DNA of 64,000 bases from Verrucomicrobiia bacterium (GTDB lineage: Bacteria > Verrucomicrobiota > Verrucomicrobiia > Limisphaerales > JADLHS01), in NCBI GenBank assembly GCA_011525685.1, contig WYBW01000137.1, positions 1 to 64,000 on the forward strand, in the 5' to 3' direction. Of the stretch, positions 45,433 through 53,968 are shown piece after piece. Made by a program: the position numbers and the translations under genes. The notes under the pieces were generated by a model. It was given only the letters and a program-made list of their open reading frames with translations. It was not told the origin of the DNA and made no database searches. Each line of letters begins with the position of its first letter. Within the stretch, counting starts at the first letter, position 1.

Positions 45433-46677
45433 TCACGCCTTCAATCCTTTCAAATCAACCTCCAACTTCTCCTGCTGGCGCATCATGTCCTGCCAGGTCA
45501 CGACGCCCTTCCGGTAAGCCGCCATCCGGCCGAGAATCGCCGTCAGGTTGCTCCGCACGCTCTCGGCCACGGTGGGATTGCTGAAGTCACCCTTCGTGAT
45601 GTTGTTGTGGAAGGTCGCGATGTTGGCCTCCGCGCCGGTCGTGTAAAGATTGCCCACGTCGCCGGAGCGGGAGAATTCGGTGGACTTGAACGTAACCTTC
45701 CCGAAGTAATGCGTGTCCAGCGTGCCGTTCAGACCGTAAGCCCGGCACATGATGTCGTCGTAGGCGAAACCGTACTGGCGCGAGTTGAAGCTGCAAACCA
45801 CGTCGTTGGGATAATGGAACACCACGGCGTAATGGTCCCAGCACTTGCCGACAAACTCCCGCGCCCGCCCGCCCGTCCCATAGGCGCTGACGGGATGCGT
45901 GTTGAGCATCCAACTGGCCACGTCGAGCGCGTGGATGTTCTGCTCAACGATGACGTCGCCGGAAATCACCGGGTCCACGCCCCAGGCGCGCAGGCGGACC
46001 TCGGGGTTGTTCGGGTTTTCGCGGAGCCATCGGTCGCGCTCGGTGAAGGTCGGGCCGCACTGGTAATTGGCCTCAACCAGCGCAATCTTGCCCAACTCGC
46101 CGTCATGCACCCGCCGCACGGCGTCCTGATAAAGCTCATTGGCGCGCGTCTGGAAATCCACGAGGAACGCGAGCTTCCTGGCCGTCGCGCGCTTGCCGCT
46201 TGCCTCAATGCTCAGGCAACCGGGCACATCCACCGCCGCGGGTTTGGCGAGGTACACGTGCTTGCCGGCTTCCACCGCGGCCGCGCACTGTTCCGGATGA
46301 AAGTAGGGCGGACTCTGGACCACGACGGCGTCGAGTTTTTGTTCCAACAGTTTGCGATAACCGGACAATCCGGTGAACCGGCTGCCGGCGGGCAGATTGA
46401 ATTTCTCCCCCACGGCGTCCACGTGATCCTGAAAGTAATCCGCCACCGCCACGAGTTGAAACCCGCCGTGCTTCTGGAACAGATCCGCTATCCAGCGGCC
46501 GCGACCGCCACAACCAACGAGGCCGATGGCAATTTTGGAATTCGCCTCCGTGCCGGCCATGAGTCCGGGTCGGAGCACCGTGAGGGTCACGACCGAAGCG
46601 CCAGTTCCGGCAAGGAAACCGCGGCGGGTCATGGCGGAGGGGGTAGGAGGTGTGGAAGATGGGCTGCGCGTTTTCAT
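45433..46677 (-). CDS. Tat-exported Gfo/Idh/MocA family oxidoreductase
   Basis: A 414-residue NAD(P)-dependent-fold protein with a Tat signal (MTRRGFLAGTG; the ATG at 46677 gives a 15-residue n-region). The Rossmann motif is IAIGLVGCGGRGRWIADLF; the conserved lysine lies in the family block YLAKPAAVDVPG, and later VIVEQNIHALDVASWML provides the second conserved region. It is first in an operon with the Tat-exported TIM-barrel protein, 11 bases away. The related exported protein at 17820-19184 shares this layout. Sugar oxidation is plausible but unproven. Confidence 0.9.
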   Translation of the reverse strand: MKTRSPSSTPPTPSAMTRRGFLAGTGASVVTLTVLRPGLMAGTEANSKIAIGLVGCGGRGRWIADLFQKHGGFQLVAVADYFQDHVDAVGEKFNLPAGSRFTGLSGYRKLLEQKLDAVVVQSPPYFHPEQCAAAVEAGKHVYLAKPAAVDVPGCLSIEASGKRATARKLAFLVDFQTRANELYQDAVRRVHDGELGKIALVEANYQCGPTFTERDRWLRENPNNPEVRLRAWGVDPVISGDVIVEQNIHALDVASWMLNTHPVSAYGTGGRAREFVGKCWDHYAVVFHYPNDVVCSFNSRQYGFAYDDIMCRAYGLNGTLDTHYFGKVTFKSTEFSRSGDVGNLYTTGAEANIATFHNNITKGDFSNPTVAESVRSNLTAILGRMAAYRKGVVTWQDMMRQQEKLEVDLKGLKA

Positions 46678-46814
46678 ACTGGAAACACATTCAAGCCCGG
46701 GCGCGTGTAATTGCCAGACTTTTATTCAGCCCAGCAAGGAGCAAGGCGGGGAGTGGTTGAAAGAAAGGCCTTGGTTGTCAGCAGACCTGCGCCCGGCTCA
46801 AGAACCGCAAAGGC

Positions 46815-46929
46815 GTAACGCCGGTTTTCCAACCGGCACGCTTGCCCCGCGGTGTAAAACCGGCGTCCAGCACTGCGGGCTCCTGGCGAAATACGCCACA
46901 GGACGCGCCGACTGGAAAGTCGGCGTTAC
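46815..46929. repeat. Composite inverted-repeat element (hairpin array)
   Basis: A 115-base element closed by an exact 9-base outer inverted repeat (GTAACGCCG and CGGCGTTAC). Inside are GCCGGTT-TTCC-AACCGGC and CGCCGACT-GGAA-AGTCGGCG stems. Its right end overlaps the last codon and TAA stop of the Uma2 gene at 46926. A second, similar element is at 51861-51995. It resembles REP/BIME-type elements mobilised by a transposase elsewhere; none is present here. Confidence 0.7.
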
Positions 46930-47519
46930 AGAGCGGCTGTTGCTGAGGAGTGTGACACGAACAACTCGGACACGGGGACTTTCACCCCGGGAACGGCGAC
47001 ACATTCCAGCACTTCGCCAGCCTCACATACGCGCTTGTCCTGGTAATGTCCCTTCACCGGCCGGCGATAGACCTCGACCCGACGTTCGTTGCCAAGAATG
47101 ATCCAGTATTCCTTGATGCCCGCCTCGGCATACAAGGCGGCATTCTCGCGGTCGAGGGCGGGACTGGAGACGGCAATCTCCTCCACCAGTTCGGCCGAAC
47201 TCGGGTGCGACTTGGAGTAATCATGTTCATCACCCTGCGTGACCGCGATATCCGGTTCAGGTTCAGAGTCCAGAAATGTAATCGGCTCTTCCTTCCATAC
47301 TGAAAAATCTTTGGGCAACTGGGCCAGAATGCAGCGATAAAGCCAGGAACTGATGGTGCGATGCAGAGGAGATTTCGACGTCTTTTCGATGATAATCCCG
47401 CGAATCAGTTCGGTGCGCCGGCCCCGTTCGTTGTACTCGCCCAAACGATGCTAGTCCTCCACCGAGAGTCGCGACACCCGTTGGCGAACTTCGGCCAGTT
47501 CCAAAATCGCAGATGTCAT
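46926..47519 (-). pseudogene. Uma2 family gene interrupted by an in-frame TAG
   Basis: From ATG 47519 the frame runs 22 codons (MTSAILELAEV to RLSVED), meets TAG at 47451-47453, then continues as HRLGEYNERGRRTELIRG through a complete Uma2 domain of 172 residues to TAA 46926. Key residues EPDIAV and VEEIAVSS, then AGIKEYWIIL, are kept. A normal Uma2 reads V-E-x-Y-H-R-L at this point, so a Tyr codon TAC/TAT changed to TAG is the likely history. An alternative start at TTG 47444 would give a truncated protein. The stop is embedded in a repeat element. May be a decaying gene. Confidence 0.7.
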
Positions 47520-47887
47520 GGCTGAATTGTACACAATGGCTGCCGATGTCGTCGAGGTGCGATTTGGAGGTATACCCTTCGAGATGGATTACTTCTGCTG
47601 CAAATTCAGGAAAGCTGACGTGCATCCAGTTGTGGGAGCCCTGCTCAAAATTCTGGATCTTCGAATTGGGATCGAGATGGCTCTACTCTTAAATACTAAT
47701 GAAGCTCAGGAAAATGCCTAGTCACGTTTGGTAAGAACCCCTATTGCCAGCATCAAGGTTTGTGAAATAGCGTACTCATAGTGTTTGCGAGGTTCTCGTT
47801 TAACACTTCAAACACCTGAGATTAGAAGCCTGCGCAAAGTGAAGAATGTTTTCCAAAGACGTTGCTGGAAAGGCATGGTAGTGTGCT
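47520..47887. other. Gene-free, AT-richer stretch upstream of the unknown secreted gene
   Basis: A 368-base stretch whose composition is visibly more AT-rich than its neighbours, up to the gene at 47888. A 67-codon plus-strand frame at 47518-47721 has no supporting features and is not called. No terminator or repeat was recognised. A weak ribosome-binding segment (AAAGG) lies near 47872. Confidence 0.4.
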
Positions 47888-49078
47888 ATGAAAACTCCTC
47901 GTTCGGTTCTTACGCTGATTCTGGCGTACACTTCAGTCACCGCGCTTGCCGGGTGGGATACCTCGTTTTCATCGGCTTTTCCGCCTGACAAAAGCTGCGC
48001 ATCGATACTTGCTACTGCGGATACTGTATACGTTGGTACCGATGACGGTAGCCTTCTTAAATGGACGCCAGGGGCGGGCTGGTCCTACCTGACGCCCAAC
48101 TTGGTCAATGGTCCTATCCGTTTCATTGGCATTTATGCGGGACAGTTCTTCATAGGAGGAGACTTCTCCACTGGGTATAACGGTGGCGACTGGGTCACGC
48201 TGAATAACGTGGCTCAGGTGAATCTGAGTAATGGTCAGTTTATCGCGCTGGGAAACGGAGTGGTCGGGGTGTTGAGGACGATGGTCGTGGCTCCTGATGA
48301 TAGCAAATACCGCGGGGATTTCCTGTACGTTGGCGGTTACCTTTCGCAAGCTGGTGGTCAACCGATTGCCCACATTGCTGCGTGGAATGGTTGGGATTGG
48401 TACAATCTTGAAGGGGGCTTACCTTCTAGTCATTGGTATACAACCGACGGCGTACACTCCATGGTGGTTGATCGCTTTAGTCGGAAGCACGAACTGATAG
48501 TGGTGGGACGCTTCGATGTCGGGCCCAATGTCTCGAAGTTCGTAGAGTCAAGCGATGGCGGCACGTGGACACCTGTGGGGACTGGTTTTCAGATCTGTGG
48601 CTACGATCCCTATGACAATTGCGTTTTTAAGGTCTATCAAGGACGCGCGACTTACGCTCATAATGCAGTGAAGCTTGGCACCAACGTCTATATGCAAACG
48701 TTTGAAACTTCATGGGTGAACGGATATTTCATTCTTGATCCTTGTCCTGAATGTACTTGTGGAGCCGCTGCCAGGGGCTTCGACTTCGCTAAGCTCGGCA
48801 TACGAAACCCTACGACGCTCACAGTATGGACCTGGCAAAGCGGCCCAGCCATCAGTTCGATTTGGTCTGACGGTAATCAGATGTATGCTTACGCCGACTT
48901 TCCGCCTTACCAGACTGTGGCACCATTCGACACTGTGGCGCTGTACTCATCGGGTGTCTGGGTAGACCTGACCGGGGGAGGTCTTGAAGGCCTAGGAATC
49001 TGCGAAGGCCCGAACAGCATGGGCAAGTCAACGCTCGGTCTTTTTCTCGCAACAAGCGTCCCGCGTCGTTGGCAGTAG
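47888..49078 (+). CDS. Secreted protein of unknown function, possible beta-propeller
   Basis: A 396-residue protein with a clear N-terminal signal (LTLILAYTSVTALAG). The rest has repeated beta-like blocks with Trp/Gly (VYVGTDDGSLLKW, FFIGGDFSTGYNGGDWV, FLYVGGYLSQAGGQPIAHIAAWNGWDWYNL), which suggests a beta-propeller. Two cysteine pairs (ICGYDPYDNC, CPECTC) might form disulphides. GC content is visibly lower than surrounding genes, which hints at acquisition by transfer. It has no recognisable catalytic motif, stands alone between a broken Uma2 gene and a prepilin-like gene, and is not assigned a function. Confidence 0.72.
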   Translation: MKTPRSVLTLILAYTSVTALAGWDTSFSSAFPPDKSCASILATADTVYVGTDDGSLLKWTPGAGWSYLTPNLVNGPIRFIGIYAGQFFIGGDFSTGYNGGDWVTLNNVAQVNLSNGQFIALGNGVVGVLRTMVVAPDDSKYRGDFLYVGGYLSQAGGQPIAHIAAWNGWDWYNLEGGLPSSHWYTTDGVHSMVVDRFSRKHELIVVGRFDVGPNVSKFVESSDGGTWTPVGTGFQICGYDPYDNCVFKVYQGRATYAHNAVKLGTNVYMQTFETSWVNGYFILDPCPECTCGAAARGFDFAKLGIRNPTTLTVWTWQSGPAISSIWSDGNQMYAYADFPPYQTVAPFDTVALYSSGVWVDLTGGGLEGLGICEGPNSMGKSTLGLFLATSVPRRWQ

Positions 49079-49196
49079 CAAAACAACAGGCCCGCAGACG
49101 GCCGACATAAACGCGGTCTTGGAGAGACTGGGGCGGAGCATTGGCTCTGCAGAACGGATTCTGTCTGTGACCAGTATTCCGGTGCATCCATACTAT

Positions 49197-50168
49197 TCAG
49201 TAGCCGAACATCGGCCGGCTATCTACGAAGCTGATATACCCAGTACGCTCGCGGTACCAGTAAAAGTCATTTCGACCAGCGGCATCGAAGCCCATTCTGG
49301 GTGGATTACCATCGAAATACACGCGGTACTTGGATGTTCTGCTCTGCCATTTCTTGATCTCGGAATGCCCGTCGACGAAAGAGAATCCACAAGCGCCGTT
49401 ATGGTAGGATGCCGGAATATCCTGCCAATTGCCGGCATCTGGGTTGTTAATGAAGTAACCGTCATTGATGGAATCAGGGTGCTCGTCCACCACAAGCCAG
49501 GTTCGGCCTGGCTTGGGAACTTGGGCGAGCTTTAGATATTGCCGATAATCCTGAAAGCCCCAGTTCCTGCCCAAGGCAGTTGGATCGTTCAGTGTAATGC
49601 TTCTGAACCGTCCAAACACTGAGTTCATCGCCAGACTACGGTTGCGCTGGATCCACCCAGCATTGCGCTGGACAGGACTTAGGAACGTGTCCGCCGGGCA
49701 TTTGTAGGCTGCGATCGCGGCTGCGGTGTACTTGCCCAAAACACCGGTAGCCACCCACAAATTGTTGGTATTGCTCCTGTCCCCCGTGGAACCGCCGGCC
49801 CCCCAAGTCATGACGTTGTTGACCCAATTATCGAGGCGGCTCGGAGGATCTATCGCTTCTATGGTTTCGGTGACTCCGTAATTGTTGGCCACCCGGTCAT
49901 CGTTGTCCCCAGTGTAAAGGTGCCAGGCCAGCGTGATTTGCTTGGTATTATTCAGGCAACCGATGCCCTGCGCCTTGGTCTTGGCCTTGGAAAGTGCGGG
50001 CAAGAGCATCGAAGCGAGAATGGCGATGATCGCGATCACCACCAGCAGTTCGATGAGGGTAAAGCCGCGCCCGGTCGGCGCCTGGAGCAGGGATTGGAAA
50101 CGTTGACACGCAGGCCGGGTCGCCGCCTGCCGGTTTAATGGGTTGGAGTGCAGGTGCATAAGCAACAT
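49197..50168 (-). CDS. Prepilin-like protein with H-X9-DG motif
   Basis: A 323-residue protein with the class III prepilin signal ([17 protein letters not shown]) and the following block [14 protein letters not shown]. The C-terminal part has the H-X9-DG signature ([13 protein letters not shown]), which is a hallmark of a large Verrucomicrobiota/Planctomycetota group of pseudopilin-like proteins. Residues between are variable and rich in Trp/Asn. ATG 50168 (MLLMHLHS) gives a 60-residue n-region before the helix; ATG 50159 is equally possible. Its neighbours are the unknown secreted protein and the GH13 gene; no lipoprotein partner is adjacent, unlike the other two prepilin-like genes. Confidence 0.85.
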   Translation of the reverse strand: MLLMHLHSNPLNRQAATRPACQRFQSLLQAPTGRGFTLIELLVVIAIIAILASMLLPALSKAKTKAQGIGCLNNTKQITLAWHLYTGDNDDRVANNYGVTETIEAIDPPSRLDNWVNNVMTWGAGGSTGDRSNTNNLWVATGVLGKYTAAAIAAYKCPADTFLSPVQRNAGWIQRNRSLAMNSVFGRFRSITLNDPTALGRNWGFQDYRQYLKLAQVPKPGRTWLVVDEHPDSINDGYFINNPDAGNWQDIPASYHNGACGFSFVDGHSEIKKWQSRTSKYRVYFDGNPPRMGFDAAGRNDFYWYRERTGYISFVDSRPMFGY

Positions 50169-50298
50169 TCTCTGGGCGCAGTTTAGTGTTTCGCATCCAG
50201 CCCGGCCAGTGTGCGTTTGACCGCACACCGGACCTGCTGAAGACACGGTGAAAGTTAACAGGCGTGTCTGCTTCTGGCCACCAAAATTTACTGGCCGG

Positions 50299-51570
50299 TC
50301 AGTCGCGTTCGGTCACCAGCACGATGCCCTGACCGGGCCGCAGCGAGTAGTGAAATGGCTCGTGAAGATATTCGAGCGGGTGCTCGGGCGAAACGTCCCT
50401 GAGCGGCGCGCCGGCCTGCACGTAATGGCGGAAGTGGTCGGTGTAAAAATCCTGATGGTTCCACGGGTCCTTGTTGAGAATCAACAGGGCCTCGTCGCGC
50501 TTTTTGGCCGAGGCTTTCCAGAGCAACAGGACATTGGGATTGTTGCACGGCAGGATGTTGGTGGGGCTTTCCTCGCGGAAGACCGCGAAGCGTTGCTTGA
50601 TGGCGTTGACCCTGGCCACGTAGTCCGAGAGATCCACGCCGTTGCGTTGCCAATCCGCCGGGCTGGTGTGAATGACATGGAGCGGTTTGCGCAGGGCATA
50701 TTCGTAGCCCATCGGCATCATGACCCCCGCCGAGAACAGGGCGGAGAACAGGTAACGTTGTTTGAGCGCGCTGAGGTTGCCGTTTGTCTCCTCGGCCAGC
50801 CGCGGGGTGTCGTGGCTTTCGGGAAAACTGATGGACGGTGCGGTTTCGCGGATCAGGTTGTATTGCTCGATCAACCACCAGCCGTGAAAGTCCCACCACT
50901 TGGAACTGTTGAACACGTAATCGAAGCCCGCGCGCGCCGTCTCGCGGGTTTGATCCAACGTGCATCCGAGGGTCTCGGCGACGAAACAGGTCTTGGGATG
51001 GCGCGCCCGGACGTCGTGCATCAAACGCCGCCAGAATGGATTCGGCACCTGGTAAGCCGCGTCGCAACGGAAGCCGTCAAAGCCCAGCGACAACAAGTGC
51101 TCGGCCACACTCAAGCAGTAGCGGTAAAGCCCTTCGGCGTCGCGACTGTGCCGATGGTCGAACCGGGCCAGATCGCGCCAGACGACGACCTCGCCGTTGT
51201 GGTCGCAGGAGGCGTTGACGATGCGGCCTTCGTGATCCCGGACGAACCACTCCGGGTGCTCGCGCGTCAGGGGCGAGTCCACGGCGCAGTGGTTGATGAC
51301 CAGGTCCACCATCAGTTTGAGACCGGCGGCGTGCCCGGCCGCCAGCGCGGCGCGGCATTGTTCCTCCGCGGCGGCGGCGCTGTGGGGATCGAGAAAAGCG
51401 GGGTTCAACTGGAAGTAATCGCTGATTGAATAAAGGCTGCGCGAGGCGCCGAGTTTCTGGATGGGATTGATGTAAATCCAGTCAAAGCGCATCGCCGCCG
51501 CGCGGGCAAAATGCTCGTGCCAACGGGAAAACGGGCCGGCCAGCAAGGGAAACAGGTTGTAGAGTATCAT
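50299..51570 (-). CDS. GH13 alpha-amylase-family enzyme, GlgE-like core
   Basis: A 423-residue (beta/alpha)8 enzyme of glycoside hydrolase family 13. The catalytic residues are Asp170 (GFRCDAAYQ, nucleophile), Glu199 (VAETLG, acid/base) and Asp254 (ESHDTPR). The GFRCDAAY form is characteristic of the maltosyltransferase GlgE subfamily, which makes alpha-glucan from maltose-1-phosphate, but the N-terminal domain of GlgE is missing and the protein is much shorter. It could act on maltooligosaccharides. It has no signal peptide and is divergent from a GH57 gene, with a 542-base gap containing a repeat. Both are likely cytoplasmic glycogen or maltodextrin enzymes. Confidence 0.87.
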   Translation of the reverse strand: MILYNLFPLLAGPFSRWHEHFARAAAMRFDWIYINPIQKLGASRSLYSISDYFQLNPAFLDPHSAAAAEEQCRAALAAGHAAGLKLMVDLVINHCAVDSPLTREHPEWFVRDHEGRIVNASCDHNGEVVVWRDLARFDHRHSRDAEGLYRYCLSVAEHLLSLGFDGFRCDAAYQVPNPFWRRLMHDVRARHPKTCFVAETLGCTLDQTRETARAGFDYVFNSSKWWDFHGWWLIEQYNLIRETAPSISFPESHDTPRLAEETNGNLSALKQRYLFSALFSAGVMMPMGYEYALRKPLHVIHTSPADWQRNGVDLSDYVARVNAIKQRFAVFREESPTNILPCNNPNVLLLWKASAKKRDEALLILNKDPWNHQDFYTDHFRHYVQAGAPLRDVSPEHPLEYLHEPFHYSLRPGQGIVLVTERD

Positions 51571-52112
51571 TCGTCTGGTCCTTGAAACGTACTGGTCAAA
51601 GAAATCGCGACGGCGCTCATGAACCTGGATTCATGCGCCGTTCCATGTCGGAGATTGTCAGAATCACCTTTCAACAAGGACGGAAAATGCCGGCAAATCG
51701 GTGTTCTGGCAAGAAGCTGTGAAATCTGTGATCGGTTCGAGCGCAGGTGCGGTATCTCCGCCGTCGCCGGGTGCGGTGGTCAGTCGCGGTCAAAGAGGGA
51801 GGCTGCCCGCGTTGCGAAGGGCGCATCTCATTTTCTGTTAGGAGGTCATCGGGGCGATGCCGTAGCGCAGACTTCCCGTCTGCCGGATCGCGGATTTCCA
51901 ATCCGCAAACGCCGCGAACTCCTGGCCCGCCACGCCTTGCCATGGCCAGCCGACTGGAAGTCGGCGATACCGCAGGTTGGGAAACCTGCGCTACGCCAGG
52001 AATGCCTGCCTGCAATGAACTAAGATGCGCACCGTTATGAGCAGTCGCGACTCACAACATTGACGAAAGCGTTTTGGTTCAGGAGCATGGCCGCCGTTGA
52101 AGATGACTTGTT
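51571..52112. other. Gene-free intergenic region between divergent GH13 and GH57 genes
   Basis: This 542-base stretch must hold the divergent promoters of GH13 and GH57. Apart from the composite repeat at 51861-51995 nothing recognisable is seen; no coding frame is supported. Confidence 0.45.
51861..51995. repeat. Composite inverted-repeat element (four hairpins)
   Basis: A 135-base element bounded by an exact 10-base outer inverted repeat (CGTAGCGCAG and CTGCGCTACG). Inside are four stems with loops of three to five bases: GCAGAC/GTCTGC, GCGGATT/AATCCGC, GCCGACT/AGTCGGC and GCAGGTT/AACCTGC. It is the same type as the element at 46815-46929. The layout resembles REP/BIME sequences, with the outer repeats probably defining the mobile unit. 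Confidence 0.75.
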
Positions 52113-53573
52113 ATGAGCACATTGCCTGAATACGTGGATGGGTGGCCCAACTTGAGCGGGTCGGAGGGTTTGATCGAGCAAACGGTCCGAAATCGCGGTG
52201 CTGCGGTGTTTCTGCCGGAAAGCCACCTGGATTTTGGCGGCATTCAGAGCGCGTTCGCCATCGCGCTCCACATGCATCAGCCGTTGATCCCCGCCGGCGG
52301 ACGTGACCTGGCCACCGCCGCGATCATCAGCAACCTCAAGCACATGATGGACAACCCGGGCATCGGCGATAATCACAATGCGTCGGTGTTCCACTGGTGC
52401 TACAAGCGCATGGGGGAGTTTGTCCCGCAGCTCATCGAGGAGGGAAAACAACCGCGGGTGATGCTGGAATACACCGGCACTTTGTTGCACGGCCTGCGTC
52501 AGATGGGACTCCACGATGTGTTCGACAACTTGAAACGCATAGCCTGCGAACCGCGCTATCGTCGCGCCGTGGAATGGCTGGGTTGTCCCTGGGGTCATGC
52601 GGTGGCGCCGTCCACACCGGTGCAGGACTATCGTTTGCACGTCCGGGCCTGGCAGCATCACTTTGCCGCGATCTTTGGCCTCGAAGCTTTGCAGCGGGTG
52701 CGCGGTTTTTCGCCATCGGAAATGGCCCTGCCGAATCATCCCGATACGGCTTACGAGTTTGTCAGGACGCTCAAGGATTGCGGCTTCGAGTGGGTGCTGG
52801 TGCAGGAACACACGGTCGAGCGGCCCGAGAACGGTCACGGACCGGAGCGCAAACATCTGCCGCACCGGTTGGTCTGCCGCAGTTCGCGCGGCGAGGAGGC
52901 GAGCATCATCGCCATCATCAAGACCCAGGGCAGCGACACCAAGCTGGTGGCTCAGATGCAGCCTTACTACGAGGCCAAGGGTCTGTCGCGCTGGGAACTG
53001 GCCGGCAAGCAGGTGCCGCCGCTGGTGACGCAAATCGCCGATGGCGAAAACGGCGGGGTGATGATGAACGAGTTTCCGCCCAAGTATCTCGAGGTCATGC
53101 GCGAGTGCTCCGGTTCGCGAACGCCGGCCATGAACGTGACGGAGTATCTGGAGCACCTATTCGCGCTCGGGATTCGGGAGAAGGACTTTCCGGTGGTTCA
53201 ACCAATCTTTCAGAAGCGCATCTGGGATCGCCTCCAGCCGGGCGAAGGTCCGGAGCGCCTGGCGAAAGTGATCGAGGAGTTGAAGAAGGAGGACCATCGC
53301 TTTCACATGGAGGGCGGCAGTTGGACCAACAGCATTTCGTGGGTCCGAGGCTATGAGAACGTGATTGGCCCGATGGAACGCACCAGTTCCCATTTCTACG
53401 AGAAGGTGATCAAACCCGGCGTTTCCCCCGCCGATCCCCGTTACCGCAATGTCCTGTTCCACCTGCTTTGCTCGCAGACCAGTTGCTATCGCTACTGGGG
53501 CCAGGGGATTTGGACCGATTACGGCCGCGAAATCTGCCGGCGGACCGAGGCCGTGTTGAATCATGACTTTTGA
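52113..53573 (+). CDS. GH57 alpha-glucan enzyme
   Basis: A 486-residue glycoside hydrolase family 57 protein (alpha-amylase / 4-alpha-glucanotransferase / branching-enzyme group). Conserved region 1 is HMHQP (His53), and the catalytic nucleophile is Glu203 in GFSPSEMALP. The barrel begins at ALHMHQPLIP and the family region GLHDVFDNLKRIA is also present. The substrate is probably glycogen or maltodextrin; amylase and transferase activity cannot be told apart by eye. No signal peptide: cytoplasmic. It is divergent from the GH13 gene and together they suggest an alpha-glucan metabolic unit. ATG 52113. Confidence 0.88.
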   Translation: MSTLPEYVDGWPNLSGSEGLIEQTVRNRGAAVFLPESHLDFGGIQSAFAIALHMHQPLIPAGGRDLATAAIISNLKHMMDNPGIGDNHNASVFHWCYKRMGEFVPQLIEEGKQPRVMLEYTGTLLHGLRQMGLHDVFDNLKRIACEPRYRRAVEWLGCPWGHAVAPSTPVQDYRLHVRAWQHHFAAIFGLEALQRVRGFSPSEMALPNHPDTAYEFVRTLKDCGFEWVLVQEHTVERPENGHGPERKHLPHRLVCRSSRGEEASIIAIIKTQGSDTKLVAQMQPYYEAKGLSRWELAGKQVPPLVTQIADGENGGVMMNEFPPKYLEVMRECSGSRTPAMNVTEYLEHLFALGIREKDFPVVQPIFQKRIWDRLQPGEGPERLAKVIEELKKEDHRFHMEGGSWTNSISWVRGYENVIGPMERTSSHFYEKVIKPGVSPADPRYRNVLFHLLCSQTSCYRYWGQGIWTDYGREICRRTEAVLNHDF

Positions 53574-53587
53574 TCAGCGCCATTGAT

Positions 53588-53623
53588 GAAAAAACTGGCG
53601 GCCGGTGCGAGCCAGCCGCCAGT
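53588..53623 (-). terminator. Intrinsic terminator downstream of the 38-codon minus-strand ORF
   Basis: A nine-base-pair stem (ACTGGCGGC and GCCGCCAGT, 53594-53623) with a 12-base loop, followed on the minus strand by TTTTTT (from 53593 downward). It terminates leftward transcription, as expected for a small minus-strand transcript ending after 53649; it is in the wrong orientation to be the best terminator for GH57, although it could act both ways. Confidence 0.65.
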
Positions 53624-53648
53624 AAACCAAACCCAGTAGAGAAGAGCG

Positions 53649-53765
53649 TCAGGCGTTACGCCCGCCGCATTCCAGCGGATTCAAGTGGTAGAGTTTCGCC
53701 TCCACCGTGACGGTGAAGACGGCGGGAAATACACGGTCCTGAGTTTCGGAACGTTGTATTTTCAT
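53649..53765 (-). CDS. Possible 38-residue small protein with own promoter and terminator
   Basis: ATG 53765 opens a 38-codon frame (MKIQRSETQD, ends NPLECGGRNA). A promoter (extended -10 at 53785-53793) lies just upstream, a short purine run (AAGGG) precedes the ATG, and an intrinsic terminator follows the stop. This arrangement suggests a real small transcript, coding or not. The C-terminal segment falls in a sequence with inverted-repeat character (ACGCC/GGCGT), so the protein part may be spurious. Confidence 0.4.
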   Translation of the reverse strand: MKIQRSETQDRVFPAVFTVTVEAKLYHLNPLECGGRNA

Positions 53766-53784
53766 GGCCCTTGGAAAAGCAACC

Positions 53785-53811
53785 ACTATACCAGCGGCGA
53801 ATCCGGCGCAA
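53785..53811 (-). promoter_or_regulatory. Candidate extended -10 promoter for the 38-codon unit
   Basis: On the minus strand TGGTATAGT (extended -10, 53785-53793) preceded by TTGCGC at 53806-53811, with a rather short 15-base spacer. The ATG at 53765 lies about 20 bases downstream. Moderate match. Confidence 0.4.
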
Positions 53812-53968
53812 GGCAGCCTCACCACGCACGGGAGTGTGTCTTGAGAAAAGACACCGAGTATGATTTCCGACTTCGACCTTTGGTCGCCCCGGGACGGACC
53901 CCGGCTCTCAACCCGGAGATTCCCGGGCCAGCCGCGAGTGAGGTGCGCCGTGTGGGCGCAGTAACAAC

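Noticed and set aside
31725-47519. Stop-codon reassignment to explain both in-frame stops (TGA and TAG)
   Set aside because: All other genes, including nusA, infB and hemW, end normally at TGA, TAG and TAA, and the two interruptions use different stop codons.
47518-47721. 67-codon plus-strand frame upstream of the unknown secreted gene
   Set aside because: No ribosome-binding site, motif or conserved start; it lies in a gene-free AT-richer stretch.
50209-50228. Seven-base-pair inverted repeat GTGTGCG/CGCACAC upstream of the prepilin-like gene
   Set aside because: The stem is short and without a T-tract or known operator context, so it was not listed as a regulatory site.
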